Positions 25,461 to 34,946 of a stretch of DNA of 64,000 nucleotides are shown piece by piece (position 1 is the stretch's first letter; every line of letters begins with the position of its first letter). The position numbers and the translations under genes are program-made. Origin of the DNA: JAMZMI01 sp047632435. GTDB taxonomy: Bacteria > Bacteroidota > Bacteroidia > Cytophagales > Cyclobacteriaceae. The stretch is taken from NCBI GenBank assembly GCA_047632435.1, contig JBLICU010000002.1, positions 95,928 to 159,927 of the forward strand. The letters run 5' to 3'. The notes under the pieces were generated by a model, which was given only the letters and a program-made list of their open reading frames with translations, had not been told where the DNA came from and searched no databases.

Positions 25461-28400
25461 ATGAGGAATCAGTTTCAGTCAGGTGTAGTTGCGGCAGTGT
25501 TTTTTCTGTCTTTAATATCTAGTCTTTCAGCTCAAAATATAACTGAGAAGAATTGGTTTTTTGGCAATAGCCAACAAAACCTGGTCTTTGATAAAAGCGG
25601 TAGAGAGGTAGTATTAGAAGATGATCAGAGCATTGCTTTTGGTTTTGGAGTTGGAGGATCAGCAGTCATCAACGATCAATTCACTGGTGATCTACTTTTC
25701 TATTCAGATGGGTTAAGAGTATATGATGCCAACCACAATCTGCTCCCCGGAATATTTTCATCCTCGCTTTCTGGAAATACAAGTTTTAATCAGGCAGTAG
25801 TCACCTGCCCAGTTCCAGGTAGTCTCGAACAATATTACATTTTCACCAATTCCGATACAGCGATCAACTACAGCACCATAGATGCAAGTTTACCAGGTAT
25901 TAGCACGAATGCACGATTTCCTTTGGGCAACTTGACAGGAACGACCAACAACTCCATGGCACTGCCAAACCAATCAGAAGGCATGGCAATCATTGAAGCT
26001 GGTGATGGCATCAACTATTGGCTCATTTCCCAAAACAGAGCTACCTATGAATTGAATCTGACCAATATCACAAGTTCTGGATTTGTAACCCGTGATACTA
26101 CTGTTTTCTCAGGCACTTTGCCGGGTTTTGAAGTCAACCAATTTGGTATTTATTATCATAATAATGACTCTGTAGATATTGCCATGGCACCAAAAGATGC
26201 AAACAGAAATGTCCTTTTAGTGAATTTCAAACCTTCAACTGGCCAAATTGTATTTAAAAATTCCTTCCGTAGTTCTGGTGGATCTGACGAAATATATGAT
26301 GTGGAGTGGTCCAATGACGGCACCAAACTATATTATTCTGTACTGGGTGATGTCACCGACGTTGGTGGCGTTTTTCAGATAGATCTAAGCGATACCATCA
26401 ATACAGATCCGTATTTGGTCAGAGACGTTCTACAGTCTACTCCTTATCGCAGTTATGGATTGCGGCGTGGAATAGACGGACGCATTTATCACCTCTATCA
26501 GTCGGCCCCTAATGCTCCATTCAATCTTGGGCGGTTAGAATTTGTGGATGAAATCTCTTTATTGGTGGTTTACAATGATCTTGTATTTGACGATGATTTT
26601 AATGGAACACAATTTCCAGCCTTTGCTCCTCCGCAATTAGCCGCACTAACGGTAAATTTTGATTGGATAGACGACTGTCAAGGACTGGTCACACAATTTT
26701 TTGCCGATGTAGATCCGGAACCCAATAACTATTTCTGGATTTTTGGTGATGGCTCACAATCGAATGCGGTCGCGCCTTTAAAAACTTATGGAGCTGCGGG
26801 ATCATATAACGTCACTTTGGTGACCGAATTAAATGGCCGGATAGGCTTTTTTGATCAGCTGGTAAATATCATTGCCATAGATTCGGCAGATCTTGGTAAT
26901 GATACGACTATTTGCCAAGGGTCAGGATATGATCTTGATCCAGGACTCTCAGCGTCGGAATTCACCTTTGTTTGGAATACAGGAGCAATCACCCCCACCC
27001 TTGCCGTTAATCCTGATACCACTCGCATATACTGGGTAAATGCAACCCAAATTGCCGCACCCAATTGCACGACCTACGACGATATCGAAGTAACTGTCTA
27101 TTTATCTGAACCACTTCCACCAAGCAGCCAGTGGTATTTTGGCGAGGAGGCAGCCATCGATTTTACCAATGGCGCACCTGTGGCCTTGTATGACAATGTG
27201 ATGACATCACCCGATGGATGTGCCTCTATATCAGACATCAATGGCGATCTGTTGTTTTATACCAACGGATCCACGGTATGGAACAAGGAGCATAAGGTGA
27301 TGGTAAATGGAACCAAAATTGGTGGCGATAGCACCGCTGCTCAGTCCGCATTGATCATTCCATTTGCCGATGATGATACGTTTTTTTACATTTTCACAAC
27401 TGAGAAAGTTTATGGAGATGATTCAATCAGACTCAAATATTCCATTGTGGATATCAAAGAGGATACCGCCCGAGGTGAGGTTGTGAAGAAAGACGTCACG
27501 CTAGTGAATAGCAGTACCGAGCGAGTAACAGCCTCTGGCTTTGACAGCCCATTTCTGCTGACTCACGAGTTTGGAAATAATAACTTCCGTGTCTATTCAA
27601 TAAGTGCAGATGGCATTTCCGCAGCAAGCCATTCTTCCATCGGAGAGCCGCATAGAAAAGAAAATGAGTCCAATCAATCGGGTTATATGAAGTTTTCTCC
27701 TTTGGTTTCAGACCTATCAGTGGTGATACCAGGCGATCCCAATTATCTTGAAATATTTGACTACAACTTCTTCAATGGAGCCGTTACCAATCCCAGACTG
27801 ATTGATTTACAAGAGGCTGCTCCTACCCTTGCATACGGACTGGAATACTCCAGTAACGGACAGAAACTATATGTTTCCATGACGGGAGCCGGTTCCAAAA
27901 TATTACAATATTCTCTGGATAGCCTTTATGCTACAACTGCCGCAGTAGATATTGAGGCTACTAAAGTTACAATACCGCAAAGCGTGGTAGGCGACTTTGG
28001 GGCTTTACAAATGGGACCTGATGGCGTAATTTATCTGGCGATAGACAACCAAACTGATTTGGGATCAATCGTTGGATCAAGTGCATTGGGAGCAGAACTG
28101 ACAGCAGCCAATCTTCTCTTGGATGATGGCAGTGGCCGCCAAAGCCGAAAAGGGCTACCCAACTTCATACAATCAGGAGGAACCGGATCACAGGCATCAA
28201 TTAGTGCAACGATTGCTTGCGTAGGACAAGAAACAACATTCTCCGGCTCGGGATTGGATCCCAATCAAATGGTAGAAAATTTTATTTGGGATTTTGGCGA
28301 TGGAGGCCCCTCTTTAGGAATACTTGAATCACCTGATACATCACACGTATACCTAACTCCAATCTCGACAACTGCAACACTTTATATAATTAATGATTGC

Positions 28401-29717
28401 AATACAGATACCATAGTTCTAACTGTTCCAATCCAAGCTTTTTCAATCCCAGAACAGCCAGATATTCCTGATCCGTTGGCACTTTGCGGAGGCATTCTCA
28501 CGGTGGAGGCATGGCCAGCTGATACCCCTGGTCTACACTATTGGTGGTCTACAGGTGACACCACAAGAACAGTAACTTTCACAGAACCATCAGAATTTCG
28601 CCTAGCAATTTTTAATAATGATGGTTGTGCCTCTGATACGCTACAGCGATTTATTGGGGATGGGCTGAGTTTTATAGACTTAGGTGAAGATTTTAGCCTT
28701 TGTCAAGGTGACGCAGGCCCAATTTTAGCAGCAGGGTTGCCCAATTCGACCTTTGTATGGCGAAGAGACTCAGTGATAATTGGTGATCTTAATAGCCAGG
28801 AAGTATCCACAAGCCGATCAGGAACTTTTGTTTATTCTGTGGAAGCAACCAATCAATTTTCCAATTGTATCGCTATTGACAGTGTGGTTGTCACAATTTT
28901 AACTGAACCAGATCTCGAGCAGACAAATATCATTCAGCCTGATTGTGGAGAAGCCAATGGGTCTTTCCAAATTCAGTTCAGCGATGTAGGCAACTACAGC
29001 TATGAGCTAACGGGTGACAATCCTGCCGGCCCATTCACTTTTGATGGCCCTGGTGAGACGCCTGCCCTTGAGAATCTAGCTGCCGGGGTGTATGTGCTAA
29101 ACGCAACCAATACCGTAACCGGCTGTATCAATGTGGAGGTGTTTCTACTTGAAGATGATGCCGAATTTGAAATGGAAGCCATCTCAGAAAATGACTGTTT
29201 CCGTTCCGGTGATATTCGGGTGGTGCTTCGCAATTTCCTGGGTTCCCGTGTGGACATTACAGTTACAAACTCAAATGCAGAAACCATTTATTTCGAAGAA
29301 AACAGATCCGCATCCAATATACATATTGAGGATCTTGATACTGGGTTATATTATGTCAGCGCCCGTCAGGTGGTGGAGCCACAATGTTTACAAACCGATA
29401 CTGTACATCTGATCGCCGAGTTGAAATGTTTTAGAACTATTGCTGCCCCGAATGCGTTCAGCCCGAATGGAAATGGAATGAACGAGGAGTTTTTTGTTTT
29501 TCCAAATGAATTTATCAACGCCTTTGAAATATTCATTTACAACAGATGGGGGCAGATTGTTTATAATTCTAAAGACGTTAACTTTAGATGGGATGGTCGT
29601 TTTCAAAATCAACCTGCTCCACCTACGACGTACGCTTATAAAATGATCTTTACCAGTACGTTGGAACCAGAAATCGGAGAAATTATACAATATGGTTCTA
29701 TAACACTTATCCGATAA
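25461..29717 (+). CDS. giant secreted protein with PKD domains and type B gliding-motility C-terminal domain
   Basis: A 1418-residue secreted protein. Signal peptide 1-24 (ending LSAQ). The region from about 31 (NWFFGNSQQNLVFD) is repeated from about 557 (QWYFGEEAAIDFTNG); each module of roughly 370 residues has LLFYSDG or LLFYTNG and a beta-propeller feel. Each is followed by a PKD domain (FWIFGDGSQSN near 425; FIWDFGDGGPS near 950) and Ig-like units with GNDTTICQG/GEDFSLCQG openings. The last 85 residues are the type B sorting domain (APNAFSPNGNGMNEEF, FEIFIYNRWGQIVYNS, YAYKMIF). Cargo of the type IX system, exported through the adjacent PorP/SprF-like protein; probably a surface adhesin. 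Confidence 0.92.
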   Translation: MRNQFQSGVVAAVFFLSLISSLSAQNITEKNWFFGNSQQNLVFDKSGREVVLEDDQSIAFGFGVGGSAVINDQFTGDLLFYSDGLRVYDANHNLLPGIFSSSLSGNTSFNQAVVTCPVPGSLEQYYIFTNSDTAINYSTIDASLPGISTNARFPLGNLTGTTNNSMALPNQSEGMAIIEAGDGINYWLISQNRATYELNLTNITSSGFVTRDTTVFSGTLPGFEVNQFGIYYHNNDSVDIAMAPKDANRNVLLVNFKPSTGQIVFKNSFRSSGGSDEIYDVEWSNDGTKLYYSVLGDVTDVGGVFQIDLSDTINTDPYLVRDVLQSTPYRSYGLRRGIDGRIYHLYQSAPNAPFNLGRLEFVDEISLLVVYNDLVFDDDFNGTQFPAFAPPQLAALTVNFDWIDDCQGLVTQFFADVDPEPNNYFWIFGDGSQSNAVAPLKTYGAAGSYNVTLVTELNGRIGFFDQLVNIIAIDSADLGNDTTICQGSGYDLDPGLSASEFTFVWNTGAITPTLAVNPDTTRIYWVNATQIAAPNCTTYDDIEVTVYLSEPLPPSSQWYFGEEAAIDFTNGAPVALYDNVMTSPDGCASISDINGDLLFYTNGSTVWNKEHKVMVNGTKIGGDSTAAQSALIIPFADDDTFFYIFTTEKVYGDDSIRLKYSIVDIKEDTARGEVVKKDVTLVNSSTERVTASGFDSPFLLTHEFGNNNFRVYSISADGISAASHSSIGEPHRKENESNQSGYMKFSPLVSDLSVVIPGDPNYLEIFDYNFFNGAVTNPRLIDLQEAAPTLAYGLEYSSNGQKLYVSMTGAGSKILQYSLDSLYATTAAVDIEATKVTIPQSVVGDFGALQMGPDGVIYLAIDNQTDLGSIVGSSALGAELTAANLLLDDGSGRQSRKGLPNFIQSGGTGSQASISATIACVGQETTFSGSGLDPNQMVENFIWDFGDGGPSLGILESPDTSHVYLTPISTTATLYIINDCNTDTIVLTVPIQAFSIPEQPDIPDPLALCGGILTVEAWPADTPGLHYWWSTGDTTRTVTFTEPSEFRLAIFNNDGCASDTLQRFIGDGLSFIDLGEDFSLCQGDAGPILAAGLPNSTFVWRRDSVIIGDLNSQEVSTSRSGTFVYSVEATNQFSNCIAIDSVVVTILTEPDLEQTNIIQPDCGEANGSFQIQFSDVGNYSYELTGDNPAGPFTFDGPGETPALENLAAGVYVLNATNTVTGCINVEVFLLEDDAEFEMEAISENDCFRSGDIRVVLRNFLGSRVDITVTNSNAETIYFEENRSASNIHIEDLDTGLYYVSARQVVEPQCLQTDTVHLIAELKCFRTIAAPNAFSPNGNGMNEEFFVFPNEFINAFEIFIYNRWGQIVYNSKDVNFRWDGRFQNQPAPPTTYAYKMIFTSTLEPEIGEIIQYGSITLIR

Positions 29718-29839
29718 TCCAGTTAAAATGGTGTGGTGATTATTAAAAAACATTCTAGTTTTTATAACCTAACAATATGATTTTAAAGCAGTTGTACTCA
29801 ATAACATAAGTACACTTAATAACCAATCAATATAATAGT

Positions 29840-30418
29840 ATGTCATTCTTCGATCAGGTATACCAAAAAATTTTTGTAAGAAAAGCCAAAGGCCTCATCT
29901 TGCACGAAGTACTGAAAAGAAGCCAACGATATACTACAGATTATGAACGTTGGAAAAATTCAGATTTACCAGCTTTACTTTTGAATGATGTCGCCGATTC
30001 CTTGAGAATGAAGCTGGAGGGTTTGATACGGATTCCAGAGGTTTACCAGTTTTCAGGTGACTATTCAAATGGCATTGCGATCACCTACAATAGCCAAATA
30101 GACGAACAACACTTTCATTTTCTGTTTGATTTATTTGCAGAAAGGGTAAAGGAACTGGGATACAGGACATCCATCAGTGATCTGATCGTAACTGATAAAA
30201 AAGGTTATGTTGAATCGAAGGAAAAACATTATCTAAAAACTAAAATTTCTAACATCACTCCAATTGATCAGAAATTTGGCAATGTGATCATTGAATTGAT
30301 ATTGATTGATGACAAGCCGAGTTTCATTAGATTCATGGCCCATGCTTACAATGATAGACTTTATAAAACACCGGATAATTTTAAACATCTGGCTGAATAT
30401 TTGCTCGCAACACCTTGA
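29840..30418 (+). CDS. conserved-looking cytosolic protein of unknown function
   Basis: A 192-residue protein without signal peptide or membrane segment. I do not recognise a domain. It begins MSFFDQVYQKIFVRKAKG, a basic amphipathic stretch, and has a mixed alpha/beta pattern with FHFLFDLFAERVKELGYR in the middle and FGNVIIELILIDDKPSFIRFMAHAYNDRLY near the end. It sits 120 bp after the giant type B cargo and about 45 bp before two further genes read the same way, so it may belong to a transcript with the secreted proteins. Function unknown. Confidence 0.6.
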   Translation: MSFFDQVYQKIFVRKAKGLILHEVLKRSQRYTTDYERWKNSDLPALLLNDVADSLRMKLEGLIRIPEVYQFSGDYSNGIAITYNSQIDEQHFHFLFDLFAERVKELGYRTSISDLIVTDKKGYVESKEKHYLKTKISNITPIDQKFGNVIIELILIDDKPSFIRFMAHAYNDRLYKTPDNFKHLAEYLLATP

Positions 30419-30429
30419 AAAATTAAAAA

Positions 30430-30798
30430 ATTAAAATCATCAAATACATTTGCCTTTTTTTTGTGACTATTCTCCTAGTTGGTCTGTTTTCATTCCAATC
30501 CAAAAAAGAAACCATGCTTCCTACCAAGCTGAGAATTACCGTGATTGATGGTCTTGGCAACTTTGTGGAAGGTGCTACAGTAAGTATTTATATTTCCGAA
30601 GACGACTATCGAGAAAGTAAAAATGCATTAGACTCAGCAAAAACAGACGAAAAAGGACGGGCGTTATTCAAAGACCTAAGTCCTATCCCCTATTTCATTG
30701 ATGCCCGCAAAGCTGATCTGAAAAATGACGCTGAGGGTGTACAAACTGCACCCTTGGAAGAAGGCAAACTTAACAAGGTCAATACCATTATTGATTAA
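30430..30798 (+). CDS. small secreted protein with carboxypeptidase-regulatory-like fold
   Basis: A protein of about 111-122 residues with an N-terminal hydrophobic signal and one prealbumin-like beta domain (KLRITVIDGLGNFVEGATVSIYIS, then KTDEKGRALFKDL), the pattern of CarboxypepD_reg/SpaA-type modules. The start is uncertain. GTG at 30463 gives MTILLVGLFSF, a truncated signal without positive charges. The frame extends upstream to a stop at 30424, and initiation at ATT (30430) would give a complete signal peptide with lysines (IKIIKYICLFF). It ends 5 bp before the next gene. Function unknown; probably an accessory to the secreted proteins around it. Confidence 0.55.
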   Translation: MKIIKYICLFFVTILLVGLFSFQSKKETMLPTKLRITVIDGLGNFVEGATVSIYISEDDYRESKNALDSAKTDEKGRALFKDLSPIPYFIDARKADLKNDAEGVQTAPLEEGKLNKVNTIID

Positions 30799-30803
30799 GC
30801 CAG

Positions 30804-33599
30804 TTGGGGAGACAAATATCAGTTTTATTCGCACTCGTGCTGTTTTTATCTTTCTCAAAAGAAAGGCAGATTGACTATTCATTCGATATACCGGATGTTG
30901 AATCGGCACTGGGAACGAAAGAAAATCCGCAAGCCCGGATGGCGTACGAACAGTTACAGCTCGTAAGTCCAAAAACAGGTATCATCCCATTTGAAATTCG
31001 GAAAAAGGAATTGGCATTTGAGAAAAAATTGCTTTTAAGTCCAAAATACCTAAAAGCATCCAATACCAGAAAAGCTCAAAATGAATGGGATTTGGCCGGG
31101 CCATTCAACGTAGGTGGCAGAACGCGAGGAGCCGGAATTGACCCAAGAAACGATAACATAATCATAGCTGCCGGAACCACCGGTGGGATTTGGAAAACTG
31201 AAGATGCAGGACTTTCGTGGAAACGCACCACACCAACCTCTACACACAATGGCATCTCGTGTTTGAAACAGGATTTGCGGCCAGGAAAACAAAACACATG
31301 GTATGCTGGTACAGGTGAGCAAGTCGGTAATTCAGCGCGTGGTGTTGATGCACCTTTTCGTGGAAACGGATTATTAAAATCAACTGACAATGGCAATAGC
31401 TGGGCTTTCCTGGCTTCAACGACATCCACCAATCCCCAAATATTCAATAGCCAATTTCAATACAGTTGGAACATAGCCATCAACCACGCCAAAACAGATG
31501 TTGATGAAATATACCTTGCGTCCTACGGTGGCATATTGCGTTCATCAGATGGTGGAGATAGCTGGGAGGTTCTTCTTGGAAATAAGCTATTTGATCTCCC
31601 AGAGGATTTTGATATCAATAAATCTACTGATCCATCCCATACTGATGTCATTCAAAATAGCGATGGACATTTTTTTGCAAGTATGAGTTCCGCCACTTCA
31701 ACGGATGAAAATTACAAAAATGGCGGTTTTTATTATTCAGCTGATGGAGATACCTGGACAAAAATAACACCCCCAGGATTGGCTGAATACCATGATCGCA
31801 CTGTAATCGGCTCAGGAAAATCAAGTCCGGGAAAAGTCTATTTTCTGACTCATACAGGAGAAGAAAAAAATGAATTGTGGCTATATACTTACACTTTTTC
31901 CAATGGGAACCTCAGCGGAAATTGGCAAGATCTTACAGCCAATATCCCTTCTTATGAGGTGGAACTTGGAGATTTCAATTCGCAAGGGGGTTATAATATG
32001 GTAGTCTCTGTACACCCAGAAAATGAAAATCTCGTATTCCTTGGCGGAACGAATCTTTACCGATCTACGGACGGCTTCCAGACAGCCAACCGAACAAAAT
32101 GGATTGGTGGATATCACCCAAATGGCTCGAATAGCCTCTACCCTTCACACCATGCGGATCAACACCTTCTGTTGTATTATCCAGATTCACCCAATAAGGT
32201 ACTCTCCTGCCATGATGGTGGCGTGAGTATTTGTCAAAATATCACCGCTGATAGTGTGACTTATAAAAACATCAACAATGGTTATATCACCTCCATGTTT
32301 TACACCATCGCACAGCAACATGATGAAGTAACCGACGTGATTACAGGTGGCCTGCAGGACAATGGGGCTTTCATCCGCGAATCAAAAGGCATCAACCCAT
32401 CCTGGATCAAACTTATATCTGGAGATGGTGCCTATACGGCCATCGCACCAAACAAAAATTTTGTCTATTTAGGTCTACAATCAGGATTAATCTTTCGTGT
32501 GAATCTAACCTCAACCAATCAATTGGCCGGTTTCGCACGTGTTGACCCCTCAGATGGAGGCACCAGCAAAAATCAGGAATATCTATTTATCAATCCATTC
32601 ATGCTCGATCCACTAAATGGGAATAGGATGTTTCTTTTAGGAGGTGATGTCGTTTGGAGGAATCACAATTTGGCCCAAATCCCAAACGGATCCAACAATA
32701 AGACAAGTTTGGGTTGGGAAAAGCTAAAAGATACGCGTATCAATCAGGGCGTATTTACGGCAATTGACAAATCACAAGATGTGGTTTACGCTGCTGCATA
32801 CATGCAAAATCCTTTGATCGTTAAAATAGAATCAGCTTCAGTAGATGGAAGTGAAAAGGTCACCAAACATACTTCCAATCTTCCTGAATTGGGTTATGCC
32901 TCATGTGTGGCTGCTGATCAGGAAAACCCAGATTTTCTTTTAGTTACCTTTTCAAATTATGAAATCCCATCTATTTTCCTTTCCACGGATGGTGCTGATA
33001 CTTTTGTAGATGTAAGTGGAAACCTGGAGGAATTTGAGGATGGAACCGGTGACGGGCCAAGCATCCGCTGGGCAGAAATCGCAACTATCACAAGCGGAAA
33101 TAAATACTATGTAGGCACCAGTATAGGACTTTACAGTACAGAAATTTTAGATGGGTCAAACACCATTTGGACCAAAGAAGGTGCGAATGAAATTGGCAAT
33201 TCGGTGGTCACGATGATGGACTATCGTGGATTAGATGGTCGACTTATTGCTGCCACACATGGAAATGGAACCTTTAGAGCTTTTCTGGAGAATCCAAGAG
33301 CGATTACGAACGAAACAGAAGCAGATTTTGTGGTCAAGCAGAATTATCCCAATCCATTTACAAACGAAACTTTGATTACATTTTCATTACCAGAAGACGA
33401 TATCGTGAGAATTGACATTATTGATTCACAGGGACAAATGGTTAGAAACCTTCTGTGGGGTATGCAATACGCTGGCGCCAATGCTGTAACCTGGGATGGG
33501 AAAAACAGCTACGGAACCGAAGTGAGAAACGGTGTATATTATTACCACCTCAGCTATCAGGGTAAAACCAAAACCAAAAGAATGGTTTATATCAGATAG
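30804..33599 (+). CDS. secreted sortilin/BNR-repeat protein with type A type IX sorting tail
   Basis: A 931-residue secreted protein. The only sensible start is TTG at 30804, giving a signal (ISVLFALVLFLSF); no in-frame ATG precedes the mature region. The body is a VPS10/sortilin-type beta-propeller built of BNR-like repeats (Asp-box forms such as STDNGNSWAFL, SSDGGDSWEVL, SADGDTWTKI, STDGADTFVDV) with an N-terminal GPFNVGGRTRGAGIDP motif. The last 85 residues are a type A sorting domain (NYPNPFTNETLITFSL, then NGVYYYHLSYQGKTKTKRMVYIR). Such proteins are exported by the type IX system and anchored or released; the binding target is unknown. Confidence 0.88.
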   Translation: MGRQISVLFALVLFLSFSKERQIDYSFDIPDVESALGTKENPQARMAYEQLQLVSPKTGIIPFEIRKKELAFEKKLLLSPKYLKASNTRKAQNEWDLAGPFNVGGRTRGAGIDPRNDNIIIAAGTTGGIWKTEDAGLSWKRTTPTSTHNGISCLKQDLRPGKQNTWYAGTGEQVGNSARGVDAPFRGNGLLKSTDNGNSWAFLASTTSTNPQIFNSQFQYSWNIAINHAKTDVDEIYLASYGGILRSSDGGDSWEVLLGNKLFDLPEDFDINKSTDPSHTDVIQNSDGHFFASMSSATSTDENYKNGGFYYSADGDTWTKITPPGLAEYHDRTVIGSGKSSPGKVYFLTHTGEEKNELWLYTYTFSNGNLSGNWQDLTANIPSYEVELGDFNSQGGYNMVVSVHPENENLVFLGGTNLYRSTDGFQTANRTKWIGGYHPNGSNSLYPSHHADQHLLLYYPDSPNKVLSCHDGGVSICQNITADSVTYKNINNGYITSMFYTIAQQHDEVTDVITGGLQDNGAFIRESKGINPSWIKLISGDGAYTAIAPNKNFVYLGLQSGLIFRVNLTSTNQLAGFARVDPSDGGTSKNQEYLFINPFMLDPLNGNRMFLLGGDVVWRNHNLAQIPNGSNNKTSLGWEKLKDTRINQGVFTAIDKSQDVVYAAAYMQNPLIVKIESASVDGSEKVTKHTSNLPELGYASCVAADQENPDFLLVTFSNYEIPSIFLSTDGADTFVDVSGNLEEFEDGTGDGPSIRWAEIATITSGNKYYVGTSIGLYSTEILDGSNTIWTKEGANEIGNSVVTMMDYRGLDGRLIAATHGNGTFRAFLENPRAITNETEADFVVKQNYPNPFTNETLITFSLPEDDIVRIDIIDSQGQMVRNLLWGMQYAGANAVTWDGKNSYGTEVRNGVYYYHLSYQGKTKTKRMVYIR

Positions 33600-33602
33600 G
33601 TT

Positions 33603-33758
33603 TTATCTGAAAGTAAAAAGTGCCAATCCATAGGCGCCTACTAAAAACCAGAAGTGATAGTTTACAAGATTTGGGACAATTCCAAGTTCCATTAATACTA
33701 GTCCGAGTGCAATAAGGATTGAAATAAATCTCAAGGTGTTTTTTGTGCCTTTGTTCAT
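33603..33758 (-). CDS. 51-residue small membrane protein
   Basis: A short gene on the minus strand encoding MNKGTKNTLRFISILIALG and onward for 51 residues, ending LVGAYGLALFTFR. Two hydrophobic helices (about 9-25 and 35-50) flank a short polar turn. The N-terminus is basic. It is convergent with the sortilin-like gene, with 3 bp between stop codons. The sequence resembles short two-helix proteins I have seen in Bacteroidota genomes, but no function is known. Confidence 0.6.
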   Translation of the reverse strand: MNKGTKNTLRFISILIALGLVLMELGIVPNLVNYHFWFLVGAYGLALFTFR

Positions 33759-33840
33759 AGGGTTGGTTGTTTGAAGGTAAATATAATTGCATAGAGAAAG
33801 TTCTCAACTTTTTTTAGGAATATTGTGCAAAAATTGAGTG

Positions 33841-34803
33841 ATGGCCCAAATCGGTACCGACATAACATTAGCAAAACATTTTCTTGAAAATGGTTCATTG
33901 GTTGGGATACCTACAGAAACTGTCTACGGTTTGGCAGCCAATGCGCTTGATGAGAAAGCTGCTCTTGATATTTTCAAAGTAAAAAATCGTCCTAGTTTTG
34001 ATCCGCTGATCCTGCACACATATGCCTTGCCCGAAATAAGCAAATATGTGGATCACATTCCCGAAAAAGCCTACCGGTTAGCTCAAGCCTTCTGGCCGGG
34101 TCCGTTGACCATTTTGTTGAAAAAAAATAAACTTGTTCCCGACATTGTCACTTCGGGATTAGAAACTGTGGCGGTCAGAATACCTAATCACGAGCTTACC
34201 CTAGCACTTTTGAGATCCTTGGATTTCCCATTGGCAGCTCCCAGCGCAAACCCGTTTGGTTACGTTTCGCCCACTACAGCAAAACATGTAAATGATCAGC
34301 TTGGGACTTTGATTCCCTACATCCTCGACGGTGGCTCAAGTCAAATCGGTATGGAATCGACCATCATTGGATTTGACGAAAATGATGAAGCCACCATTTT
34401 CAGATTAGGAGGAACGAAAGTTGAAGAAATTGAAGCACTGATTGGCCATGTCAATATCTTGCTCAACAGGAGCTCTAATCCAATAGCTCCCGGAATGCTC
34501 AAATCTCATTATGCTCCTGGAAAGGATGTATTCATTGGAAATATCAGTGAATTAATCACAAAACACGAAAATAAAAATATCGGCGTAATCAGTTTTCAGA
34601 AAGACTATTCTGCTCTAAATATCAAAAAACAAATCATACTCTCAGAAAACGGTGATTTAGATGAAGCCGCACGGGAAGTTTTTTCCGCATTGCGGGAAAT
34701 GGATGTATCTGAAGTGGACCTGATTGTTACCGAAAAATTACCGGATATCGGTCTGGGAAGAGCAATCAACGATCGGTTGGAGCGTGCCTCTGTAAGATAC
34801 TGA
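33841..34803 (+). CDS. L-threonylcarbamoyladenylate synthase (Sua5/TsaC)
   Basis: A 320-residue Sua5-type enzyme, which makes threonylcarbamoyl-AMP for t6A37 modification of tRNAs reading ANN codons. The N-terminal YrdC domain (1-200) has GIPTETVYGLAANALDEKA, the substrate-binding KNRPSFDPL, WPGPLTILL and APSANPFGYVSPTTAKHV. A linker (APGMLKSHYAPG) leads to the C-terminal Sua5 domain (about 230-320). The ATG at 33841 is preferred over the GTG directly before it. Monocistronic. Confidence 0.95.
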   Translation: MAQIGTDITLAKHFLENGSLVGIPTETVYGLAANALDEKAALDIFKVKNRPSFDPLILHTYALPEISKYVDHIPEKAYRLAQAFWPGPLTILLKKNKLVPDIVTSGLETVAVRIPNHELTLALLRSLDFPLAAPSANPFGYVSPTTAKHVNDQLGTLIPYILDGGSSQIGMESTIIGFDENDEATIFRLGGTKVEEIEALIGHVNILLNRSSNPIAPGMLKSHYAPGKDVFIGNISELITKHENKNIGVISFQKDYSALNIKKQIILSENGDLDEAAREVFSALREMDVSEVDLIVTEKLPDIGLGRAINDRLERASVRY

Positions 34804-34946
34804 TCAATATCCTTTGGATTCTAAAATAGATAACTCACTTTAGTAGCCGAAATTCGAGGAGTAGGCTGAGGATATGGTTTGTCCAACTTGTCTTTTTACC
34901 TTTTCCCCTCCTATTTTAACTTAGATTACATCCAAATTATATACGA

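Noticed and set aside
33592..33807. 71-residue open frame on the minus strand
   Set aside because: It overlaps the more convincing 51-residue membrane protein in another frame; composition is not protein-like.
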